50,435 nt of DNA from an uncultured Clostridia bacterium (GTDB taxonomy: Bacteria > Bacillota > Clostridia > Oscillospirales > Acutalibacteraceae), in assembly GCA_958436475.1 (NCBI GenBank), contig CAUBKG010000003.1:1-50435 (forward strand). Reading direction: 5' to 3'. Of this stretch, positions 1 through 9,283 are shown piece by piece. The notes under the pieces are model-generated. The model was not told where the DNA came from. It saw only the letters and a program-made list of their open reading frames with translations, and made no database searches. The position numbers were made by a program, and so were the translations under genes. The number at the start of each line of letters is the position of its first letter. Position 1 is the first letter of the stretch.

Positions 1-1
1 C

Positions 2-103
2 ACGCACACCGTCCGCGTGGTGCTGAACCCGCGCGGCACGGCCCCCGAAACCGATGTGGCCAACAACCGCCGCTGCACCCTCGTGAGGGTGGCGGATATC
101 TGA
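2..103 (+). CDS. C-terminal end of a CARDB-like surface protein (partial)
   Basis: Only the last 33 codons lie in the window, and the frame ends at TGA 101-103. The visible residues include VRVVLNPRGTAPETDVANN. This matches the closing beta strand of a CARDB-type adhesion module, which typically ends with Glu-x-Asp followed by Asn-Asn. The large secreted protein downstream on the same strand carries a comparable module, so the two may be tandem surface-protein paralogues. The upstream part, including any signal peptide, is outside the window. Confidence 0.6.
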   Translation, partial: THTVRVVLNPRGTAPETDVANNRRCTLVRVADI

Positions 104-250
104 ATTCCTTCGCGGCGGCAGAAAGCATGAAGCAAGCCGCCGCCCCCGTAGCCGGCTCCGGTCAAGAAAACGTCCTTGTATTTTAACAAAAACAACGCAT
201 TTTGCGGCGCGAAGCAGGTTTTTGCCTGTTTTTTAAATGGATAGAGCACA

Positions 251-289
251 AGAAGCCCGCGGCAGTTTTCCTACTGCCGCGGGCTTCTT
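251..289. terminator. Hairpin, probable terminator of the upstream gene
   Basis: A perfect 15-bp stem has left arm AGAAGCCCGCGGCAG and right arm CTGCCGCGGGCTTCT around an 8-nt loop. It lies about 150 bp after the partial gene. The T-tract on the plus side is weak, so termination efficiency is uncertain. Confidence 0.5.
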
Positions 290-518
290 AAACGTTTCAG
301 CGCAAGTAAAAAAGCTTTCTCCCCCTGCCCCGGCTGTGGACTGGCGGTTTTTGCGCGGCCCTCCCCGGGGCGGGCCGAAAGGAATGTGAAGATTTACAAC
401 ACCCAAAACTATGGGATGGGAATAAAAAGCCAAGAAGGCTGAACGCCTTCGGCGGCGGTTTCGTGAAAAGTAATCACAGGAATAATCTGGGGAGGGGAAA
501 CAGCTTCCGGATATTCAC

Positions 519-547
519 TTGACCCGTAATTTCCTTTTTCTTATAAT
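519..547 (+). promoter_or_regulatory. Sigma-A promoter of the LRR surface protein
   Basis: The -35 box TTGACC (519-524) and -10 box TATAAT (542-547) are separated by exactly 17 bp. The predicted start near 554 gives a leader of about 85 nt before the gene at 640. Confidence 0.8.
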
Positions 548-639
548 GATGAATGCGGAAAATAAACCCATAATGAGGCAAAATTCACTATCCCGCACGA
601 AAAAGGAACAACGCCCAAGGAAATTTCAGGAGGTAACCC

Positions 640-3600
640 ATGAAAAAAACGCTCGCGGCCACCCTGGCCTTCATCCTGCTCTTTACCCTGCTGTTCTGCA
701 GCACGCCGGTAAGCGGCATCCTCGCCTTTGCGGAGGAAATCGTAAACCCCGAGTTCGTTATTGATGAAAACGGCGTGCTCACGAAATATAACGGCACGGC
801 GGATGAGGTTGTGATTCCCGGAAATGTGACTAGGATTGCGCAGTATGCTTTTTATTTAAATAGCCATATTAAAAAGATTACGGTTCCTGGAAATGTAAAA
901 AGTATTGCGAGAAATTCAATTTCGTTATTAAATTCTCTACAATATATTATTTTTGAAGAAGGGGTTGAAACAATAGAAGCAATGGCAATATCCTCTTGTC
1001 ATAATCTACTAGATATTTCTGTCTCTTCTAGTATAATTTTTATCGGAGAAGATAATTTGAGCTCATGTGATCGCTTGCTGAATATTGAAGTTAGTTTGTA
1101 TAATCTCAATTATTCCAGCCTTGATGGTGTTTTATTTAATAAAGATAAGACGAGTTTGTTGCGTTTCCCCCAAGCAAAGTCGGCAACGTTATATTCAGTC
1201 CCTCAAAGTGTCGTCAATATAGAAAAAGCGTCTTTTTCAGGTTGCACGCAAATTGAGAAAATAATTTTAGGGGAAAATGTTCTTTCTATTGGGGATAGTG
1301 CATTTGGACATGCCAGTATTCAGGAGATTGAATTAAATGAACGGCTCAAAACAATTGGTTCACATGCATTTTCAAATTGCAAGTCGCTGCAAAATATTAT
1401 CATACCAAGTTGTGTAGAAAGCATAGAGCAGTATACATTTTCTGAATGTTCGAAATTGCAGAGCGTTACAATCAGGGGGCAAATACCACAATTACATGAA
1501 TATACTTTCAATAAATGCACTTCCTTAAGAGAAGTATATTTGCCGTCAACCATAACAGTAATCGGAGAAAATGCGTTTTATGAATGCAATTCATTGAATA
1601 GCATAAGCCTTCCAAGTGACCTTCTCTCAATTGAAGAAAATGCTTTTTGGTGCTGCGGAGCATTAACGAGCATCACTATTCCAGGCGAGGTAACCAAAAT
1701 AGGAGATGCAGCCTTTTTTAACTGTAATGGCTTGGAAAGCATAGTTATTTCAAATAGTGTTGAGCAAATAGGAAAAGCTGCCTTTGGCTATTGCGAAAAG
1801 CTAAATAATATTGTTATCCCAGGCAGTGTTAAAGTTATCAGTGATGGTGCATTCAAGTCTTGCACCGGTTTGACAGATATAACAATTTTATACGGTTTAG
1901 AGACGATTGGATCAAATGCCTTTGAATATTGCGCAAGGATGAAAACAGCAAGTCTTCCCAATTCGGTAACAACGATAGGTAGATTTGCATTTAGCAATTG
2001 TACATCGCTCAAAAGCATAACAATTCCAGCCAGTGTAAGTAAGATAGATTACGCTCCGTTTACGGGTTGCACCAGTATGACTTCTATTGATGTAAGCTCG
2101 AACAACAGTTATTTTTCCAGCTATGAGGGTGTTCTCTTCAGTAACGATAAAAGTAAACTCGTTGAATACCCATGTGGAAAAGCGGACATAACATTCAAGA
2201 TTCCAGGTTCTGTTCAAACAATCAAACCATATGCTTTTTCCAGAAGTAAAATCCAAAGTATCAATATTCCCGCACAGGTGGAAAGAATAGAAAGGGAAGC
2301 GTTTTCTTACTGTGGATATCTCCGAACTGCGATTCTGGAAGAAGGCGTCAAGGAAATCAGTTATAATGCTTTTATGAAATGCGAGAATCTCACAAGCGTA
2401 ATAATCCCGCGAAGTGTAAATAAAATAGCATATGGGACTTCCGTTTTTTGGGATACCAATGCTTTTTTGAGCTGCAATAATACCACAATATACTGCTATT
2501 CCGATTCCTATACCGCAGATGTTATTCCATATCTCAAAGTCAGCTGCCGTTATATGGATGTTACTACTGGTGCGTACCATTTACAGGTATTGGGCAAGGA
2601 GACCCAAAAACCAATTGAAAATGCAATGGTGGAGCTTAAAGACTCCGAAACCGGAGCTGTAATGTTCTCCGGGCAAACAGATGGAGCGGGCCAAATAGAA
2701 GTTCCGAATCTCAATGGATTCCAGTGGGTGGTATGTGTTACTGCGGATAGCTTTCTGGATTATGAGATGGATATTACCGCTATAGACGGAGCGAGAGATA
2801 TTGTTTTTCTTTCTCCCGATTTATACCCCGATCAGCCATATCTCGTCTCTGCGGCAGTGGACTTTGGAAATCATAAAAAGGATATTTTAACAAAGACCTA
2901 TACGGTAACAGCTGGAAGCGGCAGCCCGGTTGTGGCAAATATTAATTTAAAGGCAAACTGGAGGGATAAAATACCTCTGGGCTACAAGATTATGGACAAC
3001 AGCAACCATGAGCTGAGAAGCGAAACAGGAATATTCAGTCAGGTAAATATCGGTGAAACGTTTGACCAAGGCGAGAAAATCTTCGCAGTGGTGATATATA
3101 AAGATTCTTTAAGCGATACCGCCGTTCGTGAAGCGCGAATTCCCTTAAATCTAAAGGTTTACTCGGATTCAAATATAACGTTTTTACCGGGGATGGACGG
3201 AAGCGAGGCCGGCACAATAGACGTGGGAAAAGCCCTGGGTTTTTCCCTCCCAGGAAACATTCCGCTTCTTGGGGGAACACAGATTCATTCCAGCATCAGT
3301 TTTCTTCCCATTCAGGTGAATTGGGATCAGGCAAATAACAAAGTAAAAGTTGTTATTGGCGTTGACCAAGACGATATTGATTTTACAGGAAATTACAACC
3401 CCAACGGAAAATACGATAAATGGAAATCCGAAATTGATAAGGCCATGAACGCAATGGACAAAGACAATTTGCGCAGTCCTTTAACGCATCCCAAGACTGG
3501 CAAAATGGGATTGGTTGGAGACACGGATCAAAGCATTAGCTTCGCTGGCTATATGGAGTTTGACGTGAAGGATGGCAACCTTTACTTAACGTCCGGCGGC

Positions 3601-6600
3601 ATGTATTCCGAACTGGGGCTGAAGTGGGAATTCAGCAAACCGTTTGTTATAGGTGCTGTCCCCTGCTATGCGGAGTTCATCTTTGAAATAACAGCAAAAC
3701 TAAACAGTACGATTACGGAATATACAGGAGGTTCTATTCAGCCGCCTGCCCTTACCATTGCGCCTAAAATCACTGTCGGCGCGGGATTAGGTGTCCCTCA
3801 TATTGCCCGTGTTGGAGGCAGGGGAAGCCTGGAGCTTGAAATGCTGTCGGATTATGTAAATTCCCATGACCGTGTTTCTCTGAACGGCACACTGTCGATT
3901 TTTGGTGAGATAGCAATTTTCAGCGCGGAAATTCCGCTGCTTAACGGCACCTGGGTCATATACGATAACTACGCAAACGGCGCGAATACCCTGCGGTCTT
4001 CCTCCGTTATGCCGAAAATGGCGCTGAGCCTTTACGATTCCTCGGAATATTCCATCAGCAGCCGTGATTACGGCGATAAGCCCGGGCAGTGGCTCGGCGG
4101 CGGGGCGCGCCTGCGCTCGCTTGCCCTGCGTTCGGGCACGCCGGACGTCAGCCGGCAGGAAACCCTGCTGCAAACCTCGGTATACAGCGGCGCGGAGCCG
4201 ATGATCGGGGAATACGGCGGAAAGCGCTTCCTGCTCTGGACGGCGGACAGCGCCTCCCGCGGTGCGGCCGACCGCACCATGCTCTCCTATTCGGTTTACA
4301 ATCCCCTCACCGGCGGCTGGAGCGCGCCGCAGGCCCTGCAGGACGACGGCACGGCCGATTCCTTCCCGCAGTTCGCGGGCGGCGATGACCTGTTTGTTGT
4401 ATGGCAGGATAATAACACCCAGTTCGGCGATACGGCGGAATTGAACGCCTGGGCCGCCAGCTCCGAAATCAAGGTGGCAAAGGCAGCCGGGGCCGATTCC
4501 CTCGGCAGCGCCGAAATCACCACGCTCACGAGCAACGCTTCGGCGGATTTCATGCCGAAGATCGCGGCCGAGGGCAATGAAGCGGCGATCGTTTGGCTCG
4601 GCAACAGCGAGAACGATATGCTCGGCGTTTCCGGCGCCAACTCGGTGTTTTTAAGCACTTATAACGGCTCCGAATGGTCCGCTCCCCAGCAGATTTTCGA
4701 AACGCAGAGCCCGGTCATGAATCTGGATGTGGGCTTTGTGAACGGGGATGTTTCCGTTGCCCTCGATGTGGATACAGACGGCGACGCATACACGCTGGAG
4801 GACCGCGAAATATTCCTGAAGAAGGGCTCGGCCGGCTTCGAGCGGCTGACGAACAACGAAACGCTCGATTCCGGCGCGCAGTTTGCGGAAATCGGCGGGG
4901 AGACTGCGCTCTTCTGGTATGCAGACGGAAACATCGCCTACCAGACCTTCTCGGAAAACGGCGGCCTGCATACCGTGTTTGCGGAGCAGAAGGCCGACCT
5001 CAGCGATACCTTTGAAATCATCACGAACGGAGAAAACACCGCGCTTACCTGGTCCAAGGAAATCGACGAAACGGCCGAAGTGTTCGCAAGCATGTACAAC
5101 AGCGAAACGGGCGAATGGAGCCGGGAGACGGCGGTGACCGCCGCCGGGGCCTCCCTGCGCAATACCCACGGCGTGTTCGATGATTCCGGCAACCTGATGA
5201 TTGCCGCCAACCGCAAGACCCCACAGGAAAGCGGCGGATTCCAGAACGACCTCGTGGTATATTTCGTGCCGCCGAAGCCGGACGCCGAGGCGATCGACTA
5301 TTATTACGAACAAGCCGATGTGCAGGCGGGCGCGCAGCTGCCCGTGACCGTGGGCGTCGGCAACGAAGGCCAGCAGCCGATCGAGGAGGTAACGGTCACC
5401 ATAGCGGACCCGTCCGGTGAGATCCTTGTGGCCGATACCAAGGAATGCAGCATCCTGCCGGGAGAAACGGCAGACGTCACCTGCCTGCTTCCCCTTCCGG
5501 AAGCTATCTGTTTGACGGAATACACCGTAACCGTCACCACACCGGGCGATGGAAACGCCCGGAACGATTTCCTCACCATGAAGGTGGGCTACACCGACCT
5601 CTGCCTCAGCGTGGAGGAATACGATACCGAAACCGCCCGCTACGCCGACCTGATGATTACGAATCTTACCGACGTTCCCACCGGCGCCACTCTCACGATC
5701 CGGGAAAACAGCAAGGACGGCCCCGTGGTCTACGAGCAGGAATTCGAAACCATCGATAAAAGCACGAACGGCGCCTATCTCTTCCGTATCGATAAAACCA
5801 CCCTCGAATACGAAGCGGACGGTACCAAGACCTATTACTATTCCGTTTCCAGCACGGTGGAGGAATACAGCGGAGCTGATAACACCGCGCTCACGGTCGT
5901 ATCGTCCGACGACGCATACGAGCTGCAGAAAAACCTCCCGGTAACGGGCGTGGTGCTGAGCGCGGCGGCGCTTCAGATGGTCCCGACCGACACGGCGAAG
6001 ATAAACGCCGCCGTTCTGCCCTATAACGCGGCAGACAAAACGCTAACCTGGTCGTCTTCCAATGAATCGGTCGCCGTGGTGGATGAAAACGGCCTCGTCA
6101 CGGCCAAGGCTGCCGGCACGGCCTCCATTACTGCGGCGGCGGGTGAAAAATCGGCTTCCTGTCTCATTACGGTAAGCGAGGGCGAGCCTCACAGCATCAC
6201 CCTCTCCACCGAGGGCAGAGGAACAGCCCTTTGTCCGGAAGAAGCGCTGCCCGGCAGCAAAGTAAGCATCGAGCTCCGGCCGGAGGAGGGCGCAAGGCTG
6301 AACCGGCAGGCGATTCTCTGCACGGGGATTTCCGCGGAGGATATTACCGCCGGCGGCAGCACGCTTACCTTTACCATGCCGAACCATGCGGTCAGCCTCA
6401 CGCTTCCGTTTGAAGAATACGAATACGCTGTGTTCCGCGATGGAACCTGGAAAAACGGCGGCCTTACGGCAGGAAGCACGGCGCAGATAGCGGATGGCCG
6501 CCTGTGCGGCGATGGGATTTCCCTGGAAACAGGGAGCGTCCCGGAAAATCTGGGGTATCTCGTGCTGCGCGCCAAGGCACAGCCGCTCGAAAAGCCGGAA

Positions 6601-7650
6601 ATTTCGCTTGGCGGCCGCACCTGTGCCATTGCATCGTTGGAGCAGTACGGGCGGACGCTGGAAGGCTTCGATAAAACGCTCGTGCTTGATACCGGCGGCT
6701 TCACCGGCGGCACGCTTTTCCTCAACGCCGCAGGGCTCGAAATCGAGGAGCTGTATTTTGCAAGCGAAAAGCCGGAGATTCCCTATGCAGAGGGCGAGCT
6801 CGCGGGTGTGACCATTTCGGAGGAGGAAGCCTATCAGAACCTGCCGGTTACCTTCCAGGTGCTTTCCCCGGTAGCGTACAACCGCATCAAGGCAGTGGAC
6901 GACGAAGGCAATCTGCTCAAATACGAAGACGGTTACACCCTCCTGGAAAACGGCATGTACCTCTATGAGTTCTCCATCCCCTTTGCCGAGGCGGGCGAAA
7001 AAACGATCCGTTTCCACGGCCGCCTAACCCAGGATTCCATGTATTTCAGTGACATAGGAGAAACCGTGTATCTCAACGTGCTTCCCCACGCCGGCATCCG
7101 CCGCGTGGAGCAGGTGGGCACGGATTACGACGGCAAAATCCTGATCGAAGTGGAAACCCAGGCGGGGCTTTTTAACCGCGTGAAGCTCACCGATGAAAAC
7201 AATGTCCTGCTGGGGCATACCGGCCTTTTCACGCCCGGCGAAAGCGATACCGATATCTGGACGATCGCCATCGATGCTCCCGCCGGCACGAAGATCACGG
7301 CCCAGGGCCGCTATGGGAGCTATTATACACGGGAGACGAAATCTATCGTTCTCCATGCGCCCGACCCGATTCCCCAGAGCGATCTGCTTTCCGTGGAGCA
7401 GGGCAGTATCGATGAATCGGGTCAGGTGACCATAACCGTTATTACCACGGCAGGGGTATATAACCGCGTGAAGCTCCTGTCCGAATCCGGGGAACTGCTC
7501 GGGCACACCGGTATTTCTTCACCCGGCAGGGAGGAAGGAACGGAAGTGTGGGTCATCACCATATCCGCGCAGGCGGGAGACACGGTAGTTGCCAAGGGCC
7601 GGATCGACAGCACCTATACCCGCGAAGCGCTTTCCTATACCATTGTGTAA
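640..7650 (+). CDS. Large secreted BspA-type leucine-rich-repeat protein with Ig-like domains
   Basis: This 2336-residue protein is probably a surface adhesin or matrix protein. It starts after the ribosome site AGGAGG (628-633). Residues 1-31 are a signal peptide ending in Ala-Phe-Ala. About two dozen BspA/TpLRR repeats follow (residues 45-635; recurring pattern AF.xC..L..I.IP.SV..I). Next come a Cna-B/carboxypeptidase-regulatory-like domain (645-705), an unassigned beta-rich region (720-1165) and a propeller-like region with W/Q-rich repeats (1185-1540). These are followed by a CARDB-like domain (1546-1655), a BIG_2 Ig-like domain (1767-1846) and an InlB-type repeat domain (1848-1922). Three related modules of about 90 residues close the protein. 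There is no LPXTG anchor or dockerin. Base composition changes sharply inside the gene: AT-rich from about nt 830 to 4000, GC-rich before and after. This suggests the repeat domain was acquired. The ligand is unknown. Confidence 0.88.
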   Translation: MKKTLAATLAFILLFTLLFCSTPVSGILAFAEEIVNPEFVIDENGVLTKYNGTADEVVIPGNVTRIAQYAFYLNSHIKKITVPGNVKSIARNSISLLNSLQYIIFEEGVETIEAMAISSCHNLLDISVSSSIIFIGEDNLSSCDRLLNIEVSLYNLNYSSLDGVLFNKDKTSLLRFPQAKSATLYSVPQSVVNIEKASFSGCTQIEKIILGENVLSIGDSAFGHASIQEIELNERLKTIGSHAFSNCKSLQNIIIPSCVESIEQYTFSECSKLQSVTIRGQIPQLHEYTFNKCTSLREVYLPSTITVIGENAFYECNSLNSISLPSDLLSIEENAFWCCGALTSITIPGEVTKIGDAAFFNCNGLESIVISNSVEQIGKAAFGYCEKLNNIVIPGSVKVISDGAFKSCTGLTDITILYGLETIGSNAFEYCARMKTASLPNSVTTIGRFAFSNCTSLKSITIPASVSKIDYAPFTGCTSMTSIDVSSNNSYFSSYEGVLFSNDKSKLVEYPCGKADITFKIPGSVQTIKPYAFSRSKIQSINIPAQVERIEREAFSYCGYLRTAILEEGVKEISYNAFMKCENLTSVIIPRSVNKIAYGTSVFWDTNAFLSCNNTTIYCYSDSYTADVIPYLKVSCRYMDVTTGAYHLQVLGKETQKPIENAMVELKDSETGAVMFSGQTDGAGQIEVPNLNGFQWVVCVTADSFLDYEMDITAIDGARDIVFLSPDLYPDQPYLVSAAVDFGNHKKDILTKTYTVTAGSGSPVVANINLKANWRDKIPLGYKIMDNSNHELRSETGIFSQVNIGETFDQGEKIFAVVIYKDSLSDTAVREARIPLNLKVYSDSNITFLPGMDGSEAGTIDVGKALGFSLPGNIPLLGGTQIHSSISFLPIQVNWDQANNKVKVVIGVDQDDIDFTGNYNPNGKYDKWKSEIDKAMNAMDKDNLRSPLTHPKTGKMGLVGDTDQSISFAGYMEFDVKDGNLYLTSGGMYSELGLKWEFSKPFVIGAVPCYAEFIFEITAKLNSTITEYTGGSIQPPALTIAPKITVGAGLGVPHIARVGGRGSLELEMLSDYVNSHDRVSLNGTLSIFGEIAIFSAEIPLLNGTWVIYDNYANGANTLRSSSVMPKMALSLYDSSEYSISSRDYGDKPGQWLGGGARLRSLALRSGTPDVSRQETLLQTSVYSGAEPMIGEYGGKRFLLWTADSASRGAADRTMLSYSVYNPLTGGWSAPQALQDDGTADSFPQFAGGDDLFVVWQDNNTQFGDTAELNAWAASSEIKVAKAAGADSLGSAEITTLTSNASADFMPKIAAEGNEAAIVWLGNSENDMLGVSGANSVFLSTYNGSEWSAPQQIFETQSPVMNLDVGFVNGDVSVALDVDTDGDAYTLEDREIFLKKGSAGFERLTNNETLDSGAQFAEIGGETALFWYADGNIAYQTFSENGGLHTVFAEQKADLSDTFEIITNGENTALTWSKEIDETAEVFASMYNSETGEWSRETAVTAAGASLRNTHGVFDDSGNLMIAANRKTPQESGGFQNDLVVYFVPPKPDAEAIDYYYEQADVQAGAQLPVTVGVGNEGQQPIEEVTVTIADPSGEILVADTKECSILPGETADVTCLLPLPEAICLTEYTVTVTTPGDGNARNDFLTMKVGYTDLCLSVEEYDTETARYADLMITNLTDVPTGATLTIRENSKDGPVVYEQEFETIDKSTNGAYLFRIDKTTLEYEADGTKTYYYSVSSTVEEYSGADNTALTVVSSDDAYELQKNLPVTGVVLSAAALQMVPTDTAKINAAVLPYNAADKTLTWSSSNESVAVVDENGLVTAKAAGTASITAAAGEKSASCLITVSEGEPHSITLSTEGRGTALCPEEALPGSKVSIELRPEEGARLNRQAILCTGISAEDITAGGSTLTFTMPNHAVSLTLPFEEYEYAVFRDGTWKNGGLTAGSTAQIADGRLCGDGISLETGSVPENLGYLVLRAKAQPLEKPEISLGGRTCAIASLEQYGRTLEGFDKTLVLDTGGFTGGTLFLNAAGLEIEELYFASEKPEIPYAEGELAGVTISEEEAYQNLPVTFQVLSPVAYNRIKAVDDEGNLLKYEDGYTLLENGMYLYEFSIPFAEAGEKTIRFHGRLTQDSMYFSDIGETVYLNVLPHAGIRRVEQVGTDYDGKILIEVETQAGLFNRVKLTDENNVLLGHTGLFTPGESDTDIWTIAIDAPAGTKITAQGRYGSYYTRETKSIVLHAPDPIPQSDLLSVEQGSIDESGQVTITVITTAGVYNRVKLLSESGELLGHTGISSPGREEGTEVWVITISAQAGDTVVAKGRIDSTYTREALSYTIV

Positions 7651-7666
7651 CGTTGCATGAAAAAGT

Positions 7667-7702
7667 AAAAATGCCGCAGGGCGAAAGCCCTGCGGCATTT
7701 TT
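7667..7702. terminator. Bidirectional terminator between convergent genes
   Basis: The stem AAAAATGCCGCAGGGC pairs with its complement across a GAAA tetraloop. A-runs on the left and T-runs on the right make it work for both the plus-strand surface protein and the minus-strand DUF1836 gene. Confidence 0.92.
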
Positions 7703-7711
7703 CTGCGCTCA

Positions 7712-8332
7712 TTATTTTACTTTTGTTTTTGCTTTCGCCTTTTCCTTTTCCGGGGCTTCCCGCTCCGAAGCTTCCTGCTGCTCCTCCTGCTGGATGAGGA
7801 AGATGAGATCCATCATTCGTTCTCCGAGCACCTTATAGGCGTTTGCAAAGGAGGCGAAGTTGAGCGACATCCGGCTGAGCTCCGCCGTAATGTCCCCTTC
7901 CTCCAGGGAATCGGCCGTGCTTTTAACATGGTGGGCTACCTCGCGGAGGGCCTCCTCCTGGCGGGAACAGAAAAGATCGAACACATCGCTGATATCGCGG
8001 TTCTGCGTTTGATGCGCCAGAAGCTCTTTCACGGCGGGAATGGGAAGCACGGGCTTGAGCAGGCAGACGGTAATCAGATGGGCCAGGTGGCTGCGGGAGT
8101 ATTTTTTCTTAACGGGCGGCGGGATAATGCCGAGCTTCACATAGTTGTTGATCATGGCGGGGGTAATGATCTTATCCTTTCCGCTTTCGCCGAACACAGA
8201 AAGGTATTTATCCATCAGGGCCATCACCTGGTCCATATACAGGTCGATTTCCGGCAGGGACTCCCATCTCGGGAGATGAAATGCTTCCAGCTCTTCCGCA
8301 TAACGATACAGCCCGGTTTGCAAATTTTCCAT
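7712..8332 (-). CDS. DUF1836 family protein, putative MerR-like regulator
   Basis: The 206-residue protein matches the DUF1836 family. Its hallmark is a MerR-like winged-helix segment near residues 55-105, containing ITPAMINNYVKLGIIPPPVK and then YSRSHLAHL. Family members are presumed DNA-binding regulators, but I know of no defined ligand. The C-terminus is a low-complexity Lys/Ala/Glu tail. The start is supported by the site GGGAGAAGG just upstream. The gene diverges from the SGNH hydrolase gene across a 241-bp region. Related CTAGTTTTAG-type motifs lie beside both genes, so it may control itself and its neighbour; that is inference. Confidence 0.8.
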   Translation of the reverse strand: MENLQTGLYRYAEELEAFHLPRWESLPEIDLYMDQVMALMDKYLSVFGESGKDKIITPAMINNYVKLGIIPPPVKKKYSRSHLAHLITVCLLKPVLPIPAVKELLAHQTQNRDISDVFDLFCSRQEEALREVAHHVKSTADSLEEGDITAELSRMSLNFASFANAYKVLGERMMDLIFLIQQEEQQEASEREAPEKEKAKAKTKVK

Positions 8333-8498
8333 AACGCCCTTCTCCCATCAAATATCGGAATAAAAAAGTATAAAAAAATTCAAAGGATATCAAACTAAAA
8401 CTAGGACCCGGCCGGATAAGGAAAAGCCATTCTTCAGGTGTTTTCTCCCTTCTGGCACAAACCTATAGTAACACAGTTATAATAATCCTGCAACACCC

Positions 8499-8543
8499 TT
8501 GACATGATAATATTAATATGATATTCTGGTTTTAGAAACTAGA
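8499..8543 (+). promoter_or_regulatory. Promoter and operator-like palindrome of the SGNH-degV operon
   Basis: The boxes TTGACA (8499-8504) and TATTCT (8522-8527) have a 17-bp spacer. An inverted repeat, TCTGGTTT and AAACTAGA around TAG (8525-8543), overlaps the -10 box and the expected start site, a normal position for a repressor operator. The sequence CTAGTTTTAG, closely related to the left arm, recurs on the minus strand at 8395-8404, upstream of the DUF1836 gene. Confidence 0.72.
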
Positions 8544-8573
8544 TGATAAAATACGGTGATCGGAGGCGGTCGT

Positions 8574-9278
8574 ATGATAAACAAAATTGCCGTTTGGGGC
8601 GATTCCATTTTAAAGGGCGTTGTGCTCGATCCTCAGACCGGCCGGTATGTCCGGCTCAAGGATAACTGCTGTGTGGACGTGGTTTCGCAGCAGCTGCACA
8701 TTCCCATTGAAAACCATGCAAAATTCGGCCTCACCTCGGAAAAGGGAAAGGTGCTTCTGGAAAGCCGTCTTCAGAAGGAGCAGGGCTGCGATGTGGCTGT
8801 TTTGTGCTTCGGTGGGAACGATGTGGATCACAACTGGGCAGAGATCGCGGAGCATCCGCAGGAAGAAAACCCGCCGCATGTAAAGCCGGAGCGCTTCGCG
8901 GCAAATCTGCGCGAGATGGTGCAAGCCGTGAGGGAAAAGGGGATCCGTCCGGTGCTGATGACGCTCCCACCCATTGACGCCAGGAGGTATTTCAACTGGC
9001 TTTCGAAGGGCATTGCAAAGCCGCAGAATATTCTCCGCTGGCTGGGGGATGTGAGCACCATTTTCCGCCACCATGCGCAGTACAGCGGCATCGTCAAGCA
9101 GACGGCGGAAAAAGAGCGGTGCGACCTCGTGGATATCCGAAGCGCTTTTTTAAACCAGCCCCGGTATTCCGATTTTCTCTGTCTCGATGGGATTCATCCG
9201 AACGCGCAGGGCCATGAGCTCATGGAACGGGAATTCCTGCGGTTTGCGAGCCAAACCCTGCATCAGAAAGGAGCATAA
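8574..9278 (+). CDS. SGNH/GDSL-family hydrolase
   Basis: This 234-residue cytoplasmic-looking esterase or lipase has the SGNH blocks. These are GDS near residue 10 (AVWGDSILKG), a block III-like GGND near residue 78, and the C-terminal DGIHPNAQGH supplying the catalytic Asp and His. I chose the ATG at 8574 because CGGAGG lies 7 nt upstream; an in-frame GTG at 8556 would overlap that site. No signal peptide is visible. It sits 5 bp before a DegV gene and is almost certainly co-transcribed with it, so an acyl-ester substrate is plausible. The true substrate is unknown. Confidence 0.85.
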   Translation: MINKIAVWGDSILKGVVLDPQTGRYVRLKDNCCVDVVSQQLHIPIENHAKFGLTSEKGKVLLESRLQKEQGCDVAVLCFGGNDVDHNWAEIAEHPQEENPPHVKPERFAANLREMVQAVREKGIRPVLMTLPPIDARRYFNWLSKGIAKPQNILRWLGDVSTIFRHHAQYSGIVKQTAEKERCDLVDIRSAFLNQPRYSDFLCLDGIHPNAQGHELMEREFLRFASQTLHQKGA

Positions 9279-9283
9279 ACCGC

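Larger units (their letters stand above)
104..639. other. Intergenic region, 536 bp
   Basis: I see no convincing gene. The region holds a strong hairpin at 251-289 and a consensus promoter at 519-547, both listed separately. The rest is GC-rich sequence without a ribosome-binding site followed by an open frame that I can support. Confidence 0.5.

Noticed and set aside
1912..2580. A 222-codon minus-strand frame opposite the LRR region
   Set aside because: It lies wholly inside the leucine-rich-repeat coding region, with no ribosome site or family features.
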